DNA of 24,249 nucleotides from Bryobacteraceae bacterium (lineage in GTDB: Bacteria; Acidobacteriota; Terriglobia; Bryobacterales; Bryobacteraceae). Under the pieces are notes generated by a model. The model worked only from the letters and a program-made list of their open reading frames with translations, was not told where the DNA came from and did not search any database. The number at the start of each line of letters is the position of its first letter. The first letter of the stretch is position 1. This document shows positions 22,877 to 24,249 of this stretch, in pieces. Location: contig JASHQT010000134.1 of the NCBI GenBank assembly GCA_030039005.1, positions 1 through 24,249 of the forward strand, in the 5' to 3' direction. The translations under genes and the position numbers were made by a program.

Positions 22877-23620
22877 ATGCTTCGACTTGGCATTATCGGC
22901 GACTTCAATCCGCAATACCATACCCATGTCGCCATCAATGCGGCCATCGCCCACGCAGCCGCTGCTTTCGACCAACACGTGCAGTCGGAATGGGTGCCCA
23001 CTCCTTCGATCGCCGCCTGGGGGCCCGAGCGCACGCTGGCAGGCTTCAATGCGCTCTGGGCCTCGCCCGCCAGTCCCTATGCGAGCGCCGAGGGCATGCT
23101 GCTCGGCATTCAATTCGCGCGCTCGCGCGGCGTGCCTTTCACCGCCACTTGAGGCGGCTTTCAATATGCTCTGGTAGAGCATGCGCGCAACGTCCTGGGA
23201 ATCGCCGACGCCGACACCGCCGAAAACAATTCCGGCTCTCAAAACCTGGTCATCACGCCGTTCTTATGCACCGTTCCCCGCGGTGCGGACGACCCTCCCG
23301 CCCTTCACGACCTCCACCCCATCCGGCTCGTCGCCGGTTCCAGGCTGCAGGCCATTTACGGTGTTCCCCAAATTGACGCGGACCACCTCTGCAACTACGG
23401 CGTAAATCCTGATTACGTTTCGCGATTCCAGGCCGCCGGCGTGCGCACCGCCGGCCTCGGCGAGGACGGAGACATCCGCGCCATTGAGCTGCCCGATCAT
23501 CGGTTCTACGTCGCCACGCTGTTTCATCCGGCGCTTGAGTCACGCCCCGGACGGCCCAGTCCCTTGGTGCTGGCCTTCCTCGAAGCAGCGTGCGAGCGGC
23601 CGGCGTCCGCCGGAGCGTAG
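22877..23620 (+). CDS. Selenocysteine-containing CTP-synthase-like glutamine amidotransferase
   Basis: Read through a TGA at 23150-23152, this is a single 247-residue protein related to the glutamine amidotransferase domain of CTP synthase (PyrG). Residues 1-91 (RLGIIGDFNPQYHTHVAINA; SPYASAEGMLLGIQFARSRG) lead to PFTAT-U92-GGFQYALVEHARNVLG, where other members have Cys as catalytic nucleophile (TCGGFQ; compare GICLGMQ in PyrG). The frame then stays open to TAG at 23618-23620 and includes His217 in ATLFHPALESRPG and LVLAFLEAA, close to the PyrG end. The Glu of the triad (HPE in PyrG) is Ala219 here. NCBI uses the product name 'CTP synthase C-terminal region-related (seleno)protein' for such a family, as I recall. 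A bSECIS-like hairpin follows the UGA. The methyltransferase gene begins 10 nt later. Confidence 0.88.
23150..23182 (+). promoter_or_regulatory. UGA selenocysteine codon with bacterial SECIS-like hairpin
   Basis: The in-frame TGA (23150-23152) is followed after 13 nt by ATGCTC (23166-23171), loop TGGTA (23172-23176) and GAGCAT (23177-23182), a perfect 6-bp stem. The apical loop starts 19 nt after the UGA, inside the 16-37 nt range known for bacterial SECIS elements, and has G at loop positions 2 and 3, meeting the requirement for a G among the first two loop bases. A U-G pair can extend the stem. SelB would be the reader; selA, selB and selC are not in the window. Confidence 0.8.
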
Positions 23621-23630
23621 GGGAACCGTT

Positions 23631-24249
23631 ATGGGTTCGCAGGAACACTGGGAGAAAATCTACGGCAGCAAGCCTCCGGATCAGGTGAGTTGGTATCGCC
23701 CGCACCTGGACACTTCTCTGGCTTTGATCGAACGGGTCGCCGCGGATCGCTCGCGATCCGTCATCGACGTGGGCGGCGGCGCGTCAACTCTCGTGGACGA
23801 CCTGATCGCCCACGGCTATCGCGACGTCACCGTGCTGGATATTTCGCACGCCGCGCTGGAGATCGCGCGAACGCGTTTGGGCGATGCCTCGCAAGCGGTG
23901 CGCTGGCTCCACGCCGATGTCACCGAGCCGGCTGCCTTCTCCAGTCAAGCGTACGACGTCTGGCACGACCGTGCGGTCTTTCATTTCCTCACCACGCCTG
24001 AACAACGCGTGTCCTATGTGCGCAACGTCGTCTCAGCCGTCAAACCCGGAGGCCACGTGATCGTCGGCGCCTTTGGTCCAGCCGGTCCGCAGAAGTGCAG
24101 CGGTCTCGACGTCGTGCGCTACGACGCGGGCTCGCTGCACGACGAGTTCGGCCGCCGCTTCCGCCTCCTCGAAAGTTCCACCGAGCTGCACCAGACGCCC
24201 TTCGGCGCGACGCAGGAATTCCTGTACTGCTACTGTGTCTTCGACGGCT
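23631..24249 (+). CDS. Class I SAM-dependent methyltransferase (3' partial)
   Basis: The first 206 residues of a methyltransferase that continues past the window end. HWEKIYGSKPPDQVSWYRPH (5-24) is followed by motif I VIDVGGGAS (44-52), DIS at the end of strand 2 (acidic ribose contact), HADVTEP (about 93-99), YDVWHDRAVFHFL (motif IV-like) and the post-I strand GGHVIVGAFGPAGPQKCSGL. The SWYRPH and CSGL-VVRYD features mark a known bacterial methyltransferase type resembling thiopurine/tellurite-type enzymes, whose substrate is usually unassigned. ATG at 23631 has GGGGA upstream and lies 10 nt after the selenoprotein stop, so they are likely co-transcribed. Selenium or thiol methylation is conceivable but only inferred. 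Confidence 0.9.
   Translation, partial: MGSQEHWEKIYGSKPPDQVSWYRPHLDTSLALIERVAADRSRSVIDVGGGASTLVDDLIAHGYRDVTVLDISHAALEIARTRLGDASQAVRWLHADVTEPAAFSSQAYDVWHDRAVFHFLTTPEQRVSYVRNVVSAVKPGGHVIVGAFGPAGPQKCSGLDVVRYDAGSLHDEFGRRFRLLESSTELHQTPFGATQEFLYCYCVFDG

Noticed and set aside
22877..23152. A separate 91-aa protein ending at TGA, or a nonsense pseudogene
   Set aside because: The frame continues as the same family to 23620, the TGA replaces the catalytic Cys, and a SECIS-like hairpin follows at the right distance.

Overview
The window comes from a GC-rich, Gram-negative bacterium, most likely an acidobacterium of the Solibacter/Bryobacter group. The main pointers are two tandem secreted proteins carrying the Solibacter-type TIGR03437 C-terminal domain, an ABC permease fused to an M1-type peptidase, a PadR-controlled envelope operon, a DUF6152-like protein and TolC-type outer-membrane channels. 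These are family-level recognitions from reading; no search was run.

Layout. 1-1234 (minus): 5' end of gyrA with an inverted repeat in its leader, then a secreted TPR protein. 1235-1532: non-coding, with a palindrome and direct repeats. 1533-2412 (plus): a small membrane-anchored protein and a compact SET-domain methyltransferase. 2456-10835 (minus): an envelope operon of two tandem TolC-like paralogues, an ABC ATPase and a 1197-aa permease/peptidase fusion. 10954-13624 (plus): three genes joined by 4-bp ATGA overlaps, two related secreted proteins flanking a secreted metallo-beta-lactamase-fold protein with a substituted zinc motif. 13617-15564 (minus): PadR regulator, outer-membrane barrel and two small membrane proteins, all overlapping. 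15643-18193: ABM monooxygenase, SDR, beta-carbonic anhydrase, a DUF6152-like protein and a small lipocalin-like protein. 18196-21087 (minus): the two TIGR03437 paralogues. 21170-21405: a decayed DinB-family gene. 21472-22813 (minus): an ECF-like sigma factor overlapping a membrane-anchored TlpA-type thioredoxin placed where an anti-sigma factor would be. 22877-24249 (plus): a CTP-synthase-like glutamine amidotransferase with an in-frame UGA, then a SAM methyltransferase running off the end.

The strongest signal is at 23150-23182. The amidotransferase reading frame is interrupted only by a TGA exactly where the catalytic cysteine belongs, followed at bacterial-SECIS distance by a perfect 6-bp hairpin whose 5-nt loop carries G at positions 2 and 3. 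I read 22877-23620 as one selenoprotein gene (Sec at residue 92), which a standard gene caller would split. Other points of interest are the sigma/thioredoxin pair, the substituted metal site of the MBL-fold protein, a concentric palindrome over the padR start codon, and a 16-bp divergent intergenic region whose -10-like element reads on both strands.

No tRNA, rRNA, CRISPR array, insertion sequence or phage gene was seen.
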